Shown one piece after another: positions 1-9,509 of a stretch of DNA of 64,000 nucleotides (its first letter is position 1; the number at the start of each line of letters is the position of its first letter). Made by a program: the position numbers and the translations under genes. Under the pieces are notes generated by a model, which was not told the origin of the DNA, did no database searches, and worked only from the letters and a program-made list of their open reading frames with translations. The stretch comes from Duganella sp. BJB480 (GTDB taxonomy: Bacteria; Pseudomonadota; Gammaproteobacteria; Burkholderiales; Burkholderiaceae_D), in NCBI GenBank assembly GCA_003416985.1, contig QVIN01000003.1, positions 62,001 to 126,000 of the forward strand, in the 5' to 3' direction.

Positions 1-2
1 AA

Positions 3-37
3 GAGCTCGTGTCCGAATGTCAGACTTGACCCCAATT
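3..37. repeat. Single arm of the dispersed palindromic repeat
   Basis: This stretch matches the right arm of the palindromes at 15759-15850, 30341-30434 and 51885-51973, with the core AATGTCAGACTTGACCCCAA. The window edge cuts it, so a left arm may lie just outside. It ends about 80 bases before the first toxin-antitoxin pair. Confidence 0.85.
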
Positions 38-65
38 TAACTCGCCGCACAATTGATGCGCCTCC

Positions 66-93
66 TTGACGGCTTGCCCGTCGCGCCTACCAT
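66..93 (+). promoter_or_regulatory. Candidate sigma-70 promoter of the first toxin-antitoxin pair
   Basis: TTGACG (66-71) and TACCAT (88-93) are separated by 16 bases. They lie 24 bases before the start codon, which has a strong ribosome binding site (AGGAGGT, 107-113). Only motif matching supports this call. Confidence 0.35.
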
Positions 94-117
94 TAAACGG
101 TCAAGCAGGAGGTCACC

Positions 118-375
118 ATGAAAATCACCATCGATCTGGATGAGATCACACTCATCCGCCTCGACCGCGCCGCAAAGGACTGTGGCGGCAGAGATATGCT
201 GATCCAGCGTGCGCTGAACCATTGGTTCACCCGGATGGAGCAAAAGACCCGTGAGGAACAACGTGGCAAACCCTGGCCGCAGGATGTGCTTGCCTTCAAG
301 GGTATTCCAGACTTGCTTCCTTTGGAATCGCGCCGGGAAGAGCTGCCCGCCCCTATCGACGATCCCTTCGCATGA
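118..375 (+). CDS. VapB-type antitoxin
   Basis: This 85-residue protein should neutralise the PIN-domain toxin encoded immediately downstream. Its N-terminus (MKITIDLDE...LIRLDRAA) has the alternating pattern of a ribbon-helix-helix DNA-binding strand followed by helices. The acidic, proline-rich C-terminus (about residues 50-85) is the kind of tail that wraps around a toxin. The stop codon overlaps the next start as ATGA, so the two are translationally coupled. A strong AGGAGGT site precedes the ATG. By family behaviour the antitoxin probably also represses its own promoter, but no operator was identified. Confidence 0.75.
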   Translation: MKITIDLDEITLIRLDRAAKDCGGRDMLIQRALNHWFTRMEQKTREEQRGKPWPQDVLAFKGIPDLLPLESRREELPAPIDDPFA

Positions 376-770
376 AGTACTTGCTCGACACCTGTACCGT
401 CAGCGACCTCATTCGCGGGTATGGCGCGGTGGGACAGCGCTTTCGCGCGACTCCGTCTGACGAGCTGGCCATCTCGGCAATCACTCGCATGGAGCGGGAG
501 TACGGACTGGCACTCTCCCCCGCGCGAGCCGCGCGGATTGAAAACGCATTGAATTTGCATTTGTCCCGCATCCTGTTGCTGCTGTTCGATGAGGACGATG
601 CCAAGGAAGCAGGCAAGCTGCGCGCCAGCCTGCGGATATCGGGCTGTCCGATAGGCCCGTACGACTTGCAAATCGCAGGATGCGCCCTGGCCCGCAATTT
701 GATACTAGTCACCTCCAATACCCGCGAATTCGGACGGGTGCAGGGATTGCGGTTGGAGAACTGGCGGTAA
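372..770 (+). CDS. VapC-type PIN-domain toxin (ribonuclease)
   Basis: A 132-residue PIN-domain protein, the usual size for VapC. Acidic residues expected to bind catalytic metal are D6 in LLDTC, a glutamate at 41 or 43 in ITRMEREYG, and D98 in GPYDLQIA. The ending VTSNTREF...LENW is typical of VapC. The family consists of Mg-dependent ribonucleases, often cutting tRNA or rRNA; the target here cannot be read from sequence. It overlaps the antitoxin gene by four bases. The last acidic site seems to be part of the NTREF motif rather than a clear aspartate. Confidence 0.8.
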   Translation: MKYLLDTCTVSDLIRGYGAVGQRFRATPSDELAISAITRMEREYGLALSPARAARIENALNLHLSRILLLLFDEDDAKEAGKLRASLRISGCPIGPYDLQIAGCALARNLILVTSNTREFGRVQGLRLENWR

Positions 771-814
771 AATGGCGGATTACCCGCTCCAGCCATTGTA
801 TCGTTCAACACACC

Positions 815-1900
815 ATGTCCTTACCCATCACCATCCGGCTCGGCGCGCGGGCACGCCAGCGCATCGCGGCCGAGGGCATCCAAGCGGCCGATGTCGCCAT
901 CGTGCCGGCCGCCGCCGGCGGGCCCAAGGGCCTGATCCTGCATGGCCTCGATTGCTGGATGTTCGGCCACTGGCTGCGCGCCGCGCCGCGTCCGCGCAAG
1001 CTGGTCGGCGCTTCGATCGGCGCCTGGCGCATGGCGGCCTCGGCCTTCGACAATCCGCTTGCCGCCCACCAGCGGCTGGCGCGCCTGTACGCCGGCCAGC
1101 GCTATCCGGCCAAGGTGACGCCCGCCTACGTCAGCCAGGCCATCCGCGCCCTGCTCGATGAATTGCTCGACGGCCGCGCCGCCGAACCGGCCAACCATCC
1201 GAACCACCACGTCTCGGTGCTGACCGCGCGCGGCGTGGGTGCGCTGGGCTACACCGGCGGCCGGCGCTGGCGCGAGATGGCCGGCTTCGCGCGCGCGGCC
1301 GCCGGCAATGTGCTGTCGCGCCGCCATCTGGCCTCATCGATGGAGCGCGTGGTGTTCCACAACCGGCGCGACGATGCGCAATGGCTGCGCCAGCCGTTCG
1401 ACGCCTTCAACGGCCATTTCATCGGCCTCGACCCGGCCAACCTGCGCGACGCGCTGCAGGCCTCGGGCTCGATCCCGCTCGTGCTTGAAGCGGTGTCGGC
1501 CATCGCCGGCGCGCCGGAAGGCGCCTACTGGGACGGCGGCCTGATCGACTACCACCTGCACCTGCCCTACCAGCGCGACCCCGGCCTGGTGCTGTACCCG
1601 CATTTCAGCGACTACATCGTGCCCGGCTGGCTGGACAAGTCCATGCCGTGGCGCCGCACCCGTCCCGGCCCGGACCACCCGGCCCTGGACAATGTGATCC
1701 TGGTCTCGCCCTCGCCCGACTTCGTCGCCGGCCTGCCCAACGGCAAGCTGCCCGACCGCCGCGACTTCAAGGCCTACGGCCAAAATCACGCCGCCCGCCA
1801 GCGGGACTGGACCCGCGCCATCGCCGAGAGCGAACGCCTGGCCGAGGCCTTCGCCGCCTGGTGCGAACGGCCGGACCTGGCCCGCACAGCCGCCTTCTGA
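815..1900 (+). CDS. Patatin-like phospholipase family protein
   Basis: This predicted lipid acyl hydrolase has the two patatin catalytic elements. The nucleophile elbow GASIG is at residues 65-69 (Ser67), and the DGG motif near residue 240 supplies the catalytic aspartate of the Ser-Asp dyad. A glycine-rich stretch (PAAAGGPKG, about 31-39) fits the oxyanion hole region. The protein is 361 residues with no signal peptide, so it is probably cytoplasmic. The frame is open further upstream, but the ATG at 815 starts the recognisable domain. There is no clear Shine-Dalgarno sequence. The gene stands alone, and its substrate is unknown. Confidence 0.8.
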   Translation: MSLPITIRLGARARQRIAAEGIQAADVAIVPAAAGGPKGLILHGLDCWMFGHWLRAAPRPRKLVGASIGAWRMAASAFDNPLAAHQRLARLYAGQRYPAKVTPAYVSQAIRALLDELLDGRAAEPANHPNHHVSVLTARGVGALGYTGGRRWREMAGFARAAAGNVLSRRHLASSMERVVFHNRRDDAQWLRQPFDAFNGHFIGLDPANLRDALQASGSIPLVLEAVSAIAGAPEGAYWDGGLIDYHLHLPYQRDPGLVLYPHFSDYIVPGWLDKSMPWRRTRPGPDHPALDNVILVSPSPDFVAGLPNGKLPDRRDFKAYGQNHAARQRDWTRAIAESERLAEAFAAWCERPDLARTAAF

Positions 1901-2001
1901 TTGTTTCGAAAAAGCAACAGAAGCCCCCGAAGATTCATGCCCGCCGCCGCCGGACGGGCGCATACTTGAGCCCTGCAAGTTGCGTCCCACGGAGAGTGAT
2001 C

Positions 2002-3759
2002 ATGAATTTTCTGACCCATCTGCGCATCGGCACCCGGCTCGCCGCCGGCTTCGCCATTGTCCTGCTGCTCGCCATCGGCGCCACCTCGGTGGCCTTGTAC
2101 AACGCCCACGTCAACGCCGCCGCCACCCGCCACATGATGGAGCAGCCGCTGGCCAAGGAACGCCTGGCCTCCGACTGGTACGTGCTGATCTACTCGGCCG
2201 TGGCGCGCACCGCGCTGATCGCCCGCAGCAGCGACGACACCCTGTCGACCACCTTTGCCGACGTCATCGCCGACAGCACCAAGAAAGGCGGCGAACTGAT
2301 CGCCAAACTCAAGGAGCTGATGGTCAGCGACGAGGAAAAGGCCGTGTTCGAGTCCTCCGGCGCCCTGCGCGCCACCTACCAGAAGGCCAAGACCGACATC
2401 ATGAACGCCAAGAAGGCCGGCAACGCCGGGGAGGCGGAACGACTGTACAAGGACGTCTTCATGCCGTCGGCCACGGCCTACCAGAACAAGGTCCAGGCGC
2501 TGCTGACCTTGCAGCGCAAGGCCATCGACGACACCGCCCACGCGATCGACGCCGCCAACGACCGCAGCAACATGCTGCTGATGGTGCTGGCGGTGCTGAT
2601 GGTGGCGATCGGCTCGCTGGCGGCGTGGGTGATCTCGCGCTCGATCACCGTGCCGCTCAAGTCGGCGGTGGCGATCGCCGCCACCGTGGCCAACGGCGAC
2701 CTGACCACCCGCTTCGACACCGAGACCAGCGGCTGCGAGATCGGCGAGCTGATGACCGCGCTCAAGGGCATGAACGACGCGCTGCACAACGTGGTCAGCC
2801 AGGTGCAGAGCGGCACCAGCACCATCGCCACCGCGTCCAATGAGATCGCCGCCGGCAATATGGACCTGTCGCAGCGCACCGAGGAGCAGGCCAGCTCGCT
2901 GGAGGAGACCGCATCGTCGATGGAGGAGCTGACCTCGACCGTGCGGCAGAACGCGGAGAACGCCAAACAGGCCAACCAGCTGGCCCAGGCCGCCTCCGAC
3001 GTGGCCGAGCGCGGCGGCACCATCGTCGGCCAGGTGGTCGACACCATGGGCTCGATCGACGCGTCGGCCAAGAAGATCGTCGACATCATCGGCGTCATCG
3101 ACGGCATCGCCTTCCAGACCAACATCCTGGCGCTCAACGCCGCCGTGGAGGCGGCCCGCGCCGGCGAGCAGGGACGCGGCTTCGCGGTGGTGGCCTCGGA
3201 GGTGCGCAACCTGGCGCAACGCAGCGCGGCGGCGGCCAAGGAGATCAAGGAGTTGATCGGCAATTCGGTCGAGCAGGTCGACATCGGCGCCAGGCTGGTG
3301 CAGCAGGCCGGCAGCACCATGGACGACGTGGTGTCGAGCGTGCGCCGCGTGACCGACATCATGGGCGAGATCACCTCGGCCAGCAGCGAGCAGAGCATCG
3401 GCATCGACCAGGTCAACACCGCCATCACGCAGATGGACCAGGTGACGCAGCAGAACGCGGCGCTGGTGGAGCAGGCCGCCGCCGCCGCGGCCAGCATGCA
3501 GGAGCAGGCGGCGCGGCTGGCCGATGTGGCCGCGTCGTTCAAGCTGGGCGACGAGGTGGCGCAAGCGATGCCGGTGCCGGCGCGCCCGGCCCAGGCCCCC
3601 GCGCGGGCCGCCGTCCGCGCAGCCGTCCCGGCGTCCGCCGTGCGGGCCGCCATACAGCCGCTGCGCAAAGTGGCGCCGCCGGCCAGGCCGGCGCCGGTCA
3701 AGCTGGCCGCGAAAAAATCCGCCAGCGTCGGCGGCGACAGCGACTGGGAAGAGTTCTAG
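2002..3759 (+). CDS. Methyl-accepting chemotaxis protein
   Basis: A 585-residue transmembrane chemoreceptor. It has an N-terminal membrane helix (about 14-33), a periplasmic four-helix-type sensor region, a second membrane helix (about 190-211), a HAMP linker, and a long signalling coiled coil. The conserved hairpin tip that contacts CheA/CheW lies at about 366-408 ([15 protein letters not shown]). After an Ala/Pro-rich linker the protein ends in DWEEF, which resembles the NWETF tether that recruits CheR and CheB. The start is the ATG preceded by GGAGAG; the frame is open upstream but lacks receptor features there. The ligand is unknown. No che genes are nearby. Confidence 0.92.
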   Translation: MNFLTHLRIGTRLAAGFAIVLLLAIGATSVALYNAHVNAAATRHMMEQPLAKERLASDWYVLIYSAVARTALIARSSDDTLSTTFADVIADSTKKGGELIAKLKELMVSDEEKAVFESSGALRATYQKAKTDIMNAKKAGNAGEAERLYKDVFMPSATAYQNKVQALLTLQRKAIDDTAHAIDAANDRSNMLLMVLAVLMVAIGSLAAWVISRSITVPLKSAVAIAATVANGDLTTRFDTETSGCEIGELMTALKGMNDALHNVVSQVQSGTSTIATASNEIAAGNMDLSQRTEEQASSLEETASSMEELTSTVRQNAENAKQANQLAQAASDVAERGGTIVGQVVDTMGSIDASAKKIVDIIGVIDGIAFQTNILALNAAVEAARAGEQGRGFAVVASEVRNLAQRSAAAAKEIKELIGNSVEQVDIGARLVQQAGSTMDDVVSSVRRVTDIMGEITSASSEQSIGIDQVNTAITQMDQVTQQNAALVEQAAAAAASMQEQAARLADVAASFKLGDEVAQAMPVPARPAQAPARAAVRAAVPASAVRAAIQPLRKVAPPARPAPVKLAAKKSASVGGDSDWEEF

Positions 3760-3768
3760 GACCGGCCG

Positions 3769-5028
3769 TCAGCTGGTCAGGAACATCTCCTGCAGATCGT
3801 TGAGGAAGCGCTGGCCCAGTTCGGTCGGCTTGATCAGCTTGTGGTCGCGGTACAGCAGGCCCTTGGCTTCGGCCGCGTTGAGCTGCTTCTCGATCGCGTT
3901 CAGGCTCAGGCCGGTGCGCTCGGCGAACAGGTTGGGATCGAAGCCGCCATGCAGGCGCAGCGTGTTGAGCATGAACTCGAAGCCCATGTCCTCCCGCTTG
4001 ATCTCGTACTCCTCCTGCACCGGCGCGCCCAGCCGCACCTGCTCCATGTAGGCCTTGGGCTGCTTGTAGCGGGCCTGGCGCAGGATGCGGTGCGGGAACG
4101 ACAGCTTGGAGTGCGCGCCCGCGCCGATGCCCAGGTAGTCGCCGAATTCCCAGTAGTTCAGGTTGTGGCGCGCGCGCCGGCCCTCCTTCGCGTAGGCCGA
4201 CACCTCGTACTGGCCGTAGCCGTTGGCGGCGGTCAGCTCGGCGATCATGTCCTGCATGTCGGCGCTGGCGTCGTCGTCCGGCAGCGCCGGCGGGTACTTG
4301 GCGAACAGCGTGTTCGGCTCCATCGTCAGGTGGTACAGCGACAGGTGCGGCGGATTGAAGGCCATCGCCGTCTCGACGTCGAGGCGCGCCTCGTCCAGCG
4401 TCTGCGACGGCAGCGCGTACATCAGGTCGAGGTTGAAGTTGTCGAAGTTGGCCAGCGCGATCTCCACCGCGCGCTTGGCCTCGCCGCCGTCGTGGATGCG
4501 GCCCAGCGCCTTCAGGTGGCGCTCGTCGAAGCTCTGGATGCCGATCGACAGGCGGTTGATGCCGCTGGCGCGGTAGGACTTGAACTTCTCGGCCTCGAAG
4601 GTGCCGGGATTGGCCTCCATCGTGATCTCGCAGTCGCTGTCCAGAGGCAGCAGGGTTCGCACGTCCGACAGCAGCCGGTCCAGCCCCGCCGCCGACATCA
4701 GGCTGGGCGTGCCGCCGCCGATGAAGATCGTATAAATCTTGCGGCCCCAGATCAACGGCAGCGCCATCTCCAGGTCGGTGCGCAGCGCGTCCAGGTATTC
4801 CTGTTCGGGGAAAGTGTGGCCGTCCTTGGCCTCGTGCGAGTTGAAGTCGCAGTAGGGGCACTTCTTCACGCACCACGGGAAGTGGATGTACAGCGACAGC
4901 GGCGGCAACGCCTGCAGGTTCAGCGAGCCGGCCTGCAGGTACTTGGCGGCGACGCCGGCGGCCTCGCTGATGTCGGTGGCCGGCTTGGCCGCCTTGCTGG
5001 CGGCGCCGACGATTTTAATCGGGATCAT
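3769..5028 (-). CDS. hemW: HemW-like radical SAM heme chaperone
   Basis: A 419-residue radical SAM protein of the HemN/HemW family. The cluster-binding motif is C53-X3-C57-X2-C60 (CVKKCPYC), followed by the family's GGGTPS motif. HemW proteins were long annotated as oxygen-independent coproporphyrinogen oxidases but are now regarded as heme chaperones. The position downstream of rdgB is the usual one for hemW. The start codon overlaps the rdgB stop as ATGA, which supports the long N-terminus (about 40 residues before the domain). It converges with the chemoreceptor gene, only nine bases away. Confidence 0.88.
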   Translation of the reverse strand: MIPIKIVGAASKAAKPATDISEAAGVAAKYLQAGSLNLQALPPLSLYIHFPWCVKKCPYCDFNSHEAKDGHTFPEQEYLDALRTDLEMALPLIWGRKIYTIFIGGGTPSLMSAAGLDRLLSDVRTLLPLDSDCEITMEANPGTFEAEKFKSYRASGINRLSIGIQSFDERHLKALGRIHDGGEAKRAVEIALANFDNFNLDLMYALPSQTLDEARLDVETAMAFNPPHLSLYHLTMEPNTLFAKYPPALPDDDASADMQDMIAELTAANGYGQYEVSAYAKEGRRARHNLNYWEFGDYLGIGAGAHSKLSFPHRILRQARYKQPKAYMEQVRLGAPVQEEYEIKREDMGFEFMLNTLRLHGGFDPNLFAERTGLSLNAIEKQLNAAEAKGLLYRDHKLIKPTELGQRFLNDLQEMFLTS

Positions 5029-5609
5029 TTGAGCTTCTCTACCAGCGCGCGCAGGGCCTGGCCGCGGTGCGACAGGGCGTTCTTTTCATCGGCGCTCAGC
5101 TCCGCCGCGCATTTGCCCAGGGCCGGAATGTAGAAATACGGATCGTAGCCGAAGCCGCCGTTGCCGCGCGGGGTGGCGATCATCTCGCCGTTCCAGCGGC
5201 CGTCGGCGATCACCGGCTGCGGATCGTCGGCGTGGCGCACGAACACCAGCACGCAGTAGTAGTACGCGGACTTGTCGGCGTGCGCGGCCAGGTCGGCGAT
5301 CATCTTCTCGTTGTTGCGGGCGTCCGATTTCGGCTCGCCGGCGTAGCGCGCCGAGTACACGCCGGGCGCGCCGCCCAGCGCGTTGACGCACACGCCGGAA
5401 TCGTCGGCCAGCGCCGGCAGCCCGGTCAGGCGCGAGGCGTGGCGGGCCTTTTGCAGCGCGTTTTCCACGAAGGTGTGGAACGGCTCGTCCGCTTCCGGGA
5501 CGTCGTACTCGCCCTGGGCGTGCACGGAAAAACCAACCGTCGACAGCAGCTCGTTGAATTCTTTCAGCTTGCCGGCGTTGTTGGAGGCGAGGATCAGGCG
5601 TTGGGTCAT
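5025..5609 (-). CDS. rdgB: XTP/dITP pyrophosphatase (RdgB/HAM1)
   Basis: This house-cleaning enzyme hydrolyses dITP, XTP and similar non-canonical nucleotides to monophosphates, keeping them out of DNA and RNA. At 194 residues it has normal family length. It carries the substrate-binding SNNAGKLKE motif (9-17), the acidic pair D69-D70 followed by SGV, and the later GFGYDPYFY and SHRG motifs. It is part of the minus-strand series rph, binding protein, rdgB, hemW and overlaps hemW by four bases. Confidence 0.95.
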   Translation of the reverse strand: MTQRLILASNNAGKLKEFNELLSTVGFSVHAQGEYDVPEADEPFHTFVENALQKARHASRLTGLPALADDSGVCVNALGGAPGVYSARYAGEPKSDARNNEKMIADLAAHADKSAYYYCVLVFVRHADDPQPVIADGRWNGEMIATPRGNGGFGYDPYFYIPALGKCAAELSADEKNALSHRGQALRALVEKLK

Positions 5610-5672
5610 GGATAATCTGGTGTGACGATGGGGGAAGCCGGCATTGTAATCCTTTTGCGCGCGCGGCTCCCG

Positions 5673-6614
5673 CTATGGGGTCAGCAGCGAGCGGATCTCC
5701 GGCTTCAGGTAGTTCTCCTGCGTGACCATGACGGCGTCCGTCAGGATCAGCGCGGGCTTGATGGGCGCGCCCTTGGCTGCGGCCAGCGCGGCCTTCATGG
5801 CCTGGTAGCCCATCTGGCGCGGGTCCTGCACCACCAGGCCGTGGATTTCCTGGCGCCGCAAGCCGTCCAGCAGGAACTCGGTGGTGTCGAAGCCGATGAA
5901 TTTCTTCTTGCCGGCCAGGCCGGTGAGCCGCAGCGCGCGCAGCATGCCGTCGCTGGTCGATTCGTTGACGGCGAAGATGCCGTCCACTTGCGGATACTTT
6001 TCCAACAACGTTGCCGCGCCACGGGCGGCCTTGCCCCGCGTGCCGCCGCCGTACTCGTCGGCGACGATGGCCACGCGCGGCGCGTTCTTCCTCAGGTGGT
6101 CGATGAAGCCGTTGGCGCGGTCGTCGGTCGAGCCGCTGCCGGGAATGGTGCGCAGCACCGCCACCGTGCCCTGCCGGTCCAGCAGCTTGGCCAGGCGTTC
6201 GGCGGCCCGCGCGCCGGCGGCGTAATTGTCGGTGGTGACGAAGTTGGCCTGCGCGTTGCCGTCCACCGCCGAATCGACCACGACCACCTTGATCCCCATG
6301 GCGGCCGCCTGCCTGACCGGCTCGACCAGCCGCGCGCGGTCGGTCGAGGCGATGATGATGGCGTCGACCTCCGGCCTGGAGTAGATGCGCAGGATCTGGA
6401 TCTGCGAATCGATGTCGTCGTTATGGGCCGGGCCGCGCCAGGTCAGGCTGACATGCCCGTCCTCCTGCATGGCCCGCTCCACCCCTTGCCGCATGAAGGT
6501 CCAAAAGTCCTGGTCGCGCGCCTTCGGAATGAAGACGACGTTGAGGTCTTTGGCTTGGGCCGGCCACATCGAAAACGCGATGCACACCAGCAGGAGCGAC
6601 ATCCATTTTTTCAT
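5673..6614 (-). CDS. Orphan periplasmic sugar-binding-type protein
   Basis: A 313-residue protein with an N-terminal signal peptide (MKKWMSLLLVCIAFS..., likely cut after AQA). The mature part has the fold signature of RbsB/LacI-type periplasmic binding proteins: VVFIPKARDQDFW, DAIIIASTDRARLVEP, KVVVVDSAV, and DGIFAVNESTSDGMLRAL near the C-terminus. Such proteins deliver a sugar or signal molecule to an ABC permease or a receptor. No permease or ATPase gene is adjacent. It lies between rph and rdgB, so it is either an insertion into a housekeeping operon or part of a signalling module. The ligand is unknown. Confidence 0.75.
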   Translation of the reverse strand: MKKWMSLLLVCIAFSMWPAQAKDLNVVFIPKARDQDFWTFMRQGVERAMQEDGHVSLTWRGPAHNDDIDSQIQILRIYSRPEVDAIIIASTDRARLVEPVRQAAAMGIKVVVVDSAVDGNAQANFVTTDNYAAGARAAERLAKLLDRQGTVAVLRTIPGSGSTDDRANGFIDHLRKNAPRVAIVADEYGGGTRGKAARGAATLLEKYPQVDGIFAVNESTSDGMLRALRLTGLAGKKKFIGFDTTEFLLDGLRRQEIHGLVVQDPRQMGYQAMKAALAAAKGAPIKPALILTDAVMVTQENYLKPEIRSLLTP

Positions 6615-6673
6615 CCGTCCATTCTACAACCGGCGCGGCGTCCGAGGGCCGTATTTCGGCCGGCCGTTGCGGA

Positions 6674-7408
6674 TCAGGCGGCCAGGCCCAGCGCCTGCTT
6701 CTGCAGCTTGACCAGGTCGGCGATGCCGCCCTGCGCCAGGTCCAGCAGGCGGTTCATGCCGGCGCGGTCGAAGGCGGCGCCTTCGGCCGTGCCCTGCACC
6801 TCGATGAAGTGGCCGGCGTCGTTCATCACCACGTTCATGTCGGTGTCGCAGCCGGAATCCTCGACGTAGTCCAGGTCCAGCACCGGCATGCCCTGGTAGA
6901 CGCCGACCGAGATCGCCGCCACGAAGTTCTTCACCGGGACCGCCGGCAGCACGCCGCGCTCGACCAGCTTGGAGAAGGCGTCGTACGCCGCCACCATGGC
7001 GCCGGTGATGGACGCGGTGCGGGTGCCGCCGTCGGCCTGGATCACGTCGCAGTCGAGGTTGAGGGTGCGCTCGCCGAACGCCTCCAGGTCGAACGCGGCG
7101 CGCAGCGAGCGGCCGATCAGGCGCTGGATCTCCTGCGTGCGGCCGGACTGCTTGCCGCGCGCGGCCTCGCGGTCCATGCGGGTGTGGGTCGAGCGCGGCA
7201 GCATGCCGTATTCGGCGGTCATCCAGCCCTGGCCTTTGCCCTTCAGGAAGCCGGGCACCTTCTCCTCGATGCTGGCGGTGCAGATCACCTTGGTGTCGCC
7301 GCACTCGATCAGCACCGAGCCCTCGGCGTGCTTGGTGTAGTTGCGGGTCAGGCGCAGGGTGCGCAGCGCATCGACGGCGCGGCCGCTCGGACGGGATTCA
7401 AATGACAT
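6674..7408 (-). CDS. rph: Ribonuclease PH
   Basis: A phosphorolytic 3'-5' exoribonuclease that trims tRNA precursors. At 244 residues it is full length. The N-terminus [11 protein letters not shown] and the stretch [17 protein letters not shown] are RNase PH signatures, as is the phosphate-binding region around [16 protein letters not shown]. The [16 protein letters not shown] motif is intact. It starts 12 bases after the PP2C phosphatase gene ends, so the kinase, phosphatase and rph are probably co-transcribed. Confidence 0.95.
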   Translation of the reverse strand: MSFESRPSGRAVDALRTLRLTRNYTKHAEGSVLIECGDTKVICTASIEEKVPGFLKGKGQGWMTAEYGMLPRSTHTRMDREAARGKQSGRTQEIQRLIGRSLRAAFDLEAFGERTLNLDCDVIQADGGTRTASITGAMVAAYDAFSKLVERGVLPAVPVKNFVAAISVGVYQGMPVLDLDYVEDSGCDTDMNVVMNDAGHFIEVQGTAEGAAFDRAGMNRLLDLAQGGIADLVKLQKQALGLAA

Positions 7409-7420
7409 AAACAGTATTCC

Positions 7421-8392
7421 TTATTTGAGGACTTGGGAGGATTTTTCGATGGCGCCGCGGATCTCGGCGATGGCCTTCTCGATTTCATCGTCGTCGAAGG
7501 CGTCCGCTTCCGTGGACGGCGCGGCGGCCTGCTCCGGCACCGGCGCGCTGTTGATCGTGGTGCTGTGCAGGTCCTGCGGCAGGGCTTCGGTCGAGATCAC
7601 GGTCGACAGCTCGGCCGCGGCCAGCGTGCTGGCGCCCATGCCGTCGATCATGGAGCTGCCCTGCCACATGATGGCCAGCGCGGTGACGTTGTCGCTGGCG
7701 CTGCCGGCCGCGCCCAGCGCCGCCTGCAGCAGGTCGGGCACGGCCCGCACCACGGTCTGGCTGCGCAGGCGCCGCACCAGCTCGTCGTCCGGCAGCATAG
7801 ACCACAAACCGTCCGAGCACAACAGCATCAGGTCGCCCGGCAGCATGCCGGCGCCGCCCGAGATCTCCACCTTCGGCAGGCTGTCGGCGCCCAGGCAGTT
7901 GTACAGCTTGTTGCGGTCGGGATGGGTGGCGCGCTCGGACGGCTGCGCCAGGCCCTTGGCGATCAGGCTTTCCACGTGCGAGTGGTCGCGCGTGCGCGCC
8001 AGGATCTGGCCGTCGCGCATCCAGTACAGGCGCGAATCGCCGCAGTGCGCCCAGGTGGCCGTGTTGTGCTGGATCAGGCAGGCGACGATGGTGGTGCGCG
8101 GCGTCTCCGGCAGATGGTGCTCGTGGCGGTAGCGGTGGATGTCGTGGTGGGCCGCCAGGAAGGCCTCCTCCAGGAAGCGCTGCGGCTTTTTCACGTAGGG
8201 CGCGGCCTGCTGCTGGAACAGCGCCGACACGGTCTGCAGCGCCACGGTGGCGGCGATCTCGCCGCGCAGGTGGCCGCCCATGCCGTCGGCCAGCACCAGC
8301 AGCAGCGCGTCGCGGGTGAAGCTGTAGCCCATGCGGTCCTGGTTGACCTTGCGGCCGCCGATGTGACTTTCCTGGTACACGGAGAATTGCAT
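7421..8392 (-). CDS. PP2C-type Ser/Thr protein phosphatase
   Basis: A 323-residue, metal-dependent protein phosphatase. Diagnostic motifs in order are NQDRMGY near residue 17, DGMGG (36-40), the CGDSRLY motif, SDGLW, and SDNVTAL, which together supply the acidic residues for two metal ions. About 60 residues after the domain are low-complexity and Ala/Glu-rich. The gene lies directly downstream of a Ser/Thr kinase gene (24-base gap) and should reverse that kinase's phosphorylations. The partner targets are not evident from sequence. Confidence 0.9.
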   Translation of the reverse strand: MQFSVYQESHIGGRKVNQDRMGYSFTRDALLLVLADGMGGHLRGEIAATVALQTVSALFQQQAAPYVKKPQRFLEEAFLAAHHDIHRYRHEHHLPETPRTTIVACLIQHNTATWAHCGDSRLYWMRDGQILARTRDHSHVESLIAKGLAQPSERATHPDRNKLYNCLGADSLPKVEISGGAGMLPGDLMLLCSDGLWSMLPDDELVRRLRSQTVVRAVPDLLQAALGAAGSASDNVTALAIMWQGSSMIDGMGASTLAAAELSTVISTEALPQDLHSTTINSAPVPEQAAAPSTEADAFDDDEIEKAIAEIRGAIEKSSQVLK

Positions 8393-8416
8393 GGTGCGGC
8401 CTCTTGTCGTTGTCGG

Positions 8417-9436
8417 TTAGATCAGCGTGTCGGGTCCGGCCTTGGCCTGGGGCTTGGACTGGTCCTGCCCGCCCAGCCGGCCGACCAGCCCGCGCCAGCC
8501 GGCGCCCAGCCGGTCCAGCACGCCCTGCGGCGGGGGCGGCGCGGCCGGCGCGGCCGGCGCCGCCTGCAGCACCTTCTGCAGCGCGAACAGGCTTTGCGGG
8601 CGCTCCAGCGGGTCCAGCGCCAGACACCAGCGCACCATCTTGACCAGTTCCGGCGTGTACTGGCCCTCCAGCTTGTCGAAGTGGCCGGCCATCTTGTCCC
8701 CGGTCTTGCGCTGGTCGGCCGGCTGCGGCGGCGCGCCGGCCATGCAGGCGAACATCGAGGCGCCGATGCTGTACACGTCCGACCACGGCCCCAGGCCGCC
8801 GGCCTTGGCGTACAGCTCGGGCGGGGCGAAGCCGGGGGTGTACATCGGCGTCAAGGTCGGCAGGTCGTTGTTGACGGTCTGGCGGGCGGCGCCGAAGTCC
8901 AGCAGCATCGGCGTGCCGTCGGTGCGCAGGTAGATGTTGGCCGGCTTCAGGTCCAGGTGCAGCAGCTTGTTGGCGTGCACCTCGCGCAGGCCCTTGAGCA
9001 CCTGCAGGAAGATGGTGCGGATGAAGGCCTCGCCCACCTTGCTGCCCTTGGCGCGCTGGCGCTGGATGTGCTCCTGCAGCGAATGGCCAGATTCATAGGC
9101 CATCACCATGTAGACGGTGTCGTTGGCGCGAAAGAAGTTGAGCACGCTTACAACATTCGGATGGGAGATGCGCGCCAACGCCCGTCCCTCCTCGAAAAAA
9201 CACTTGAGGCCGATGCGGAACACGGGCAGATGCGCCTTGGAGATGGTCGGCACCAGTTCGCCCTCCTGCCGCAGGGCCAGGGAACTGGGCAAATACTCCT
9301 TGATCGCCACCGCCACGCCGTCGCCGTCGTACGCCAGATAAACAATACTGAACCCACCGGACGCAATTTTCTTTACAATGCGATATCCAGCAATTTCCAG
9401 ACCATCTGGTAACGGGGCGTTGTTTTGTGCAGCCAT
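8417..9436 (-). CDS. Bacterial Ser/Thr protein kinase
   Basis: A 339-residue Hanks-type kinase. The glycine-rich loop is IASGGFSIVY (about 24-33), the ATP-anchoring lysine is K46 in VAIKEYLP, the catalytic loop is HLDLKPAN (160-167, D162) and the metal-binding DFG is at 180-182. The C-terminal 80 or so residues are Ala/Pro-rich with no membrane helix, so unlike PknB-type receptors it looks cytoplasmic. The start at 9436 (MAAQNN) has a GGAAT element upstream; an in-frame extension to 9517 would run over the yicC start region. It pairs with the PP2C phosphatase downstream. Confidence 0.9.
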   Translation of the reverse strand: MAAQNNAPLPDGLEIAGYRIVKKIASGGFSIVYLAYDGDGVAVAIKEYLPSSLALRQEGELVPTISKAHLPVFRIGLKCFFEEGRALARISHPNVVSVLNFFRANDTVYMVMAYESGHSLQEHIQRQRAKGSKVGEAFIRTIFLQVLKGLREVHANKLLHLDLKPANIYLRTDGTPMLLDFGAARQTVNNDLPTLTPMYTPGFAPPELYAKAGGLGPWSDVYSIGASMFACMAGAPPQPADQRKTGDKMAGHFDKLEGQYTPELVKMVRWCLALDPLERPQSLFALQKVLQAAPAAPAAPPPPQGVLDRLGAGWRGLVGRLGGQDQSKPQAKAGPDTLI

Positions 9437-9509
9437 AGGATTCCTCGCCTCAACAACCGGATTGTGTGGATAAATCACTGTTTTGTAAAGATTAAATCGG
9501 GGACATCCA

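Noticed and set aside
1648-2001. N-terminal extension of the chemoreceptor
   Set aside because: It overlaps the lipase gene in another frame and encodes basic low-complexity sequence. The ATG at 2002 has a ribosome binding site and directly begins the membrane helix.
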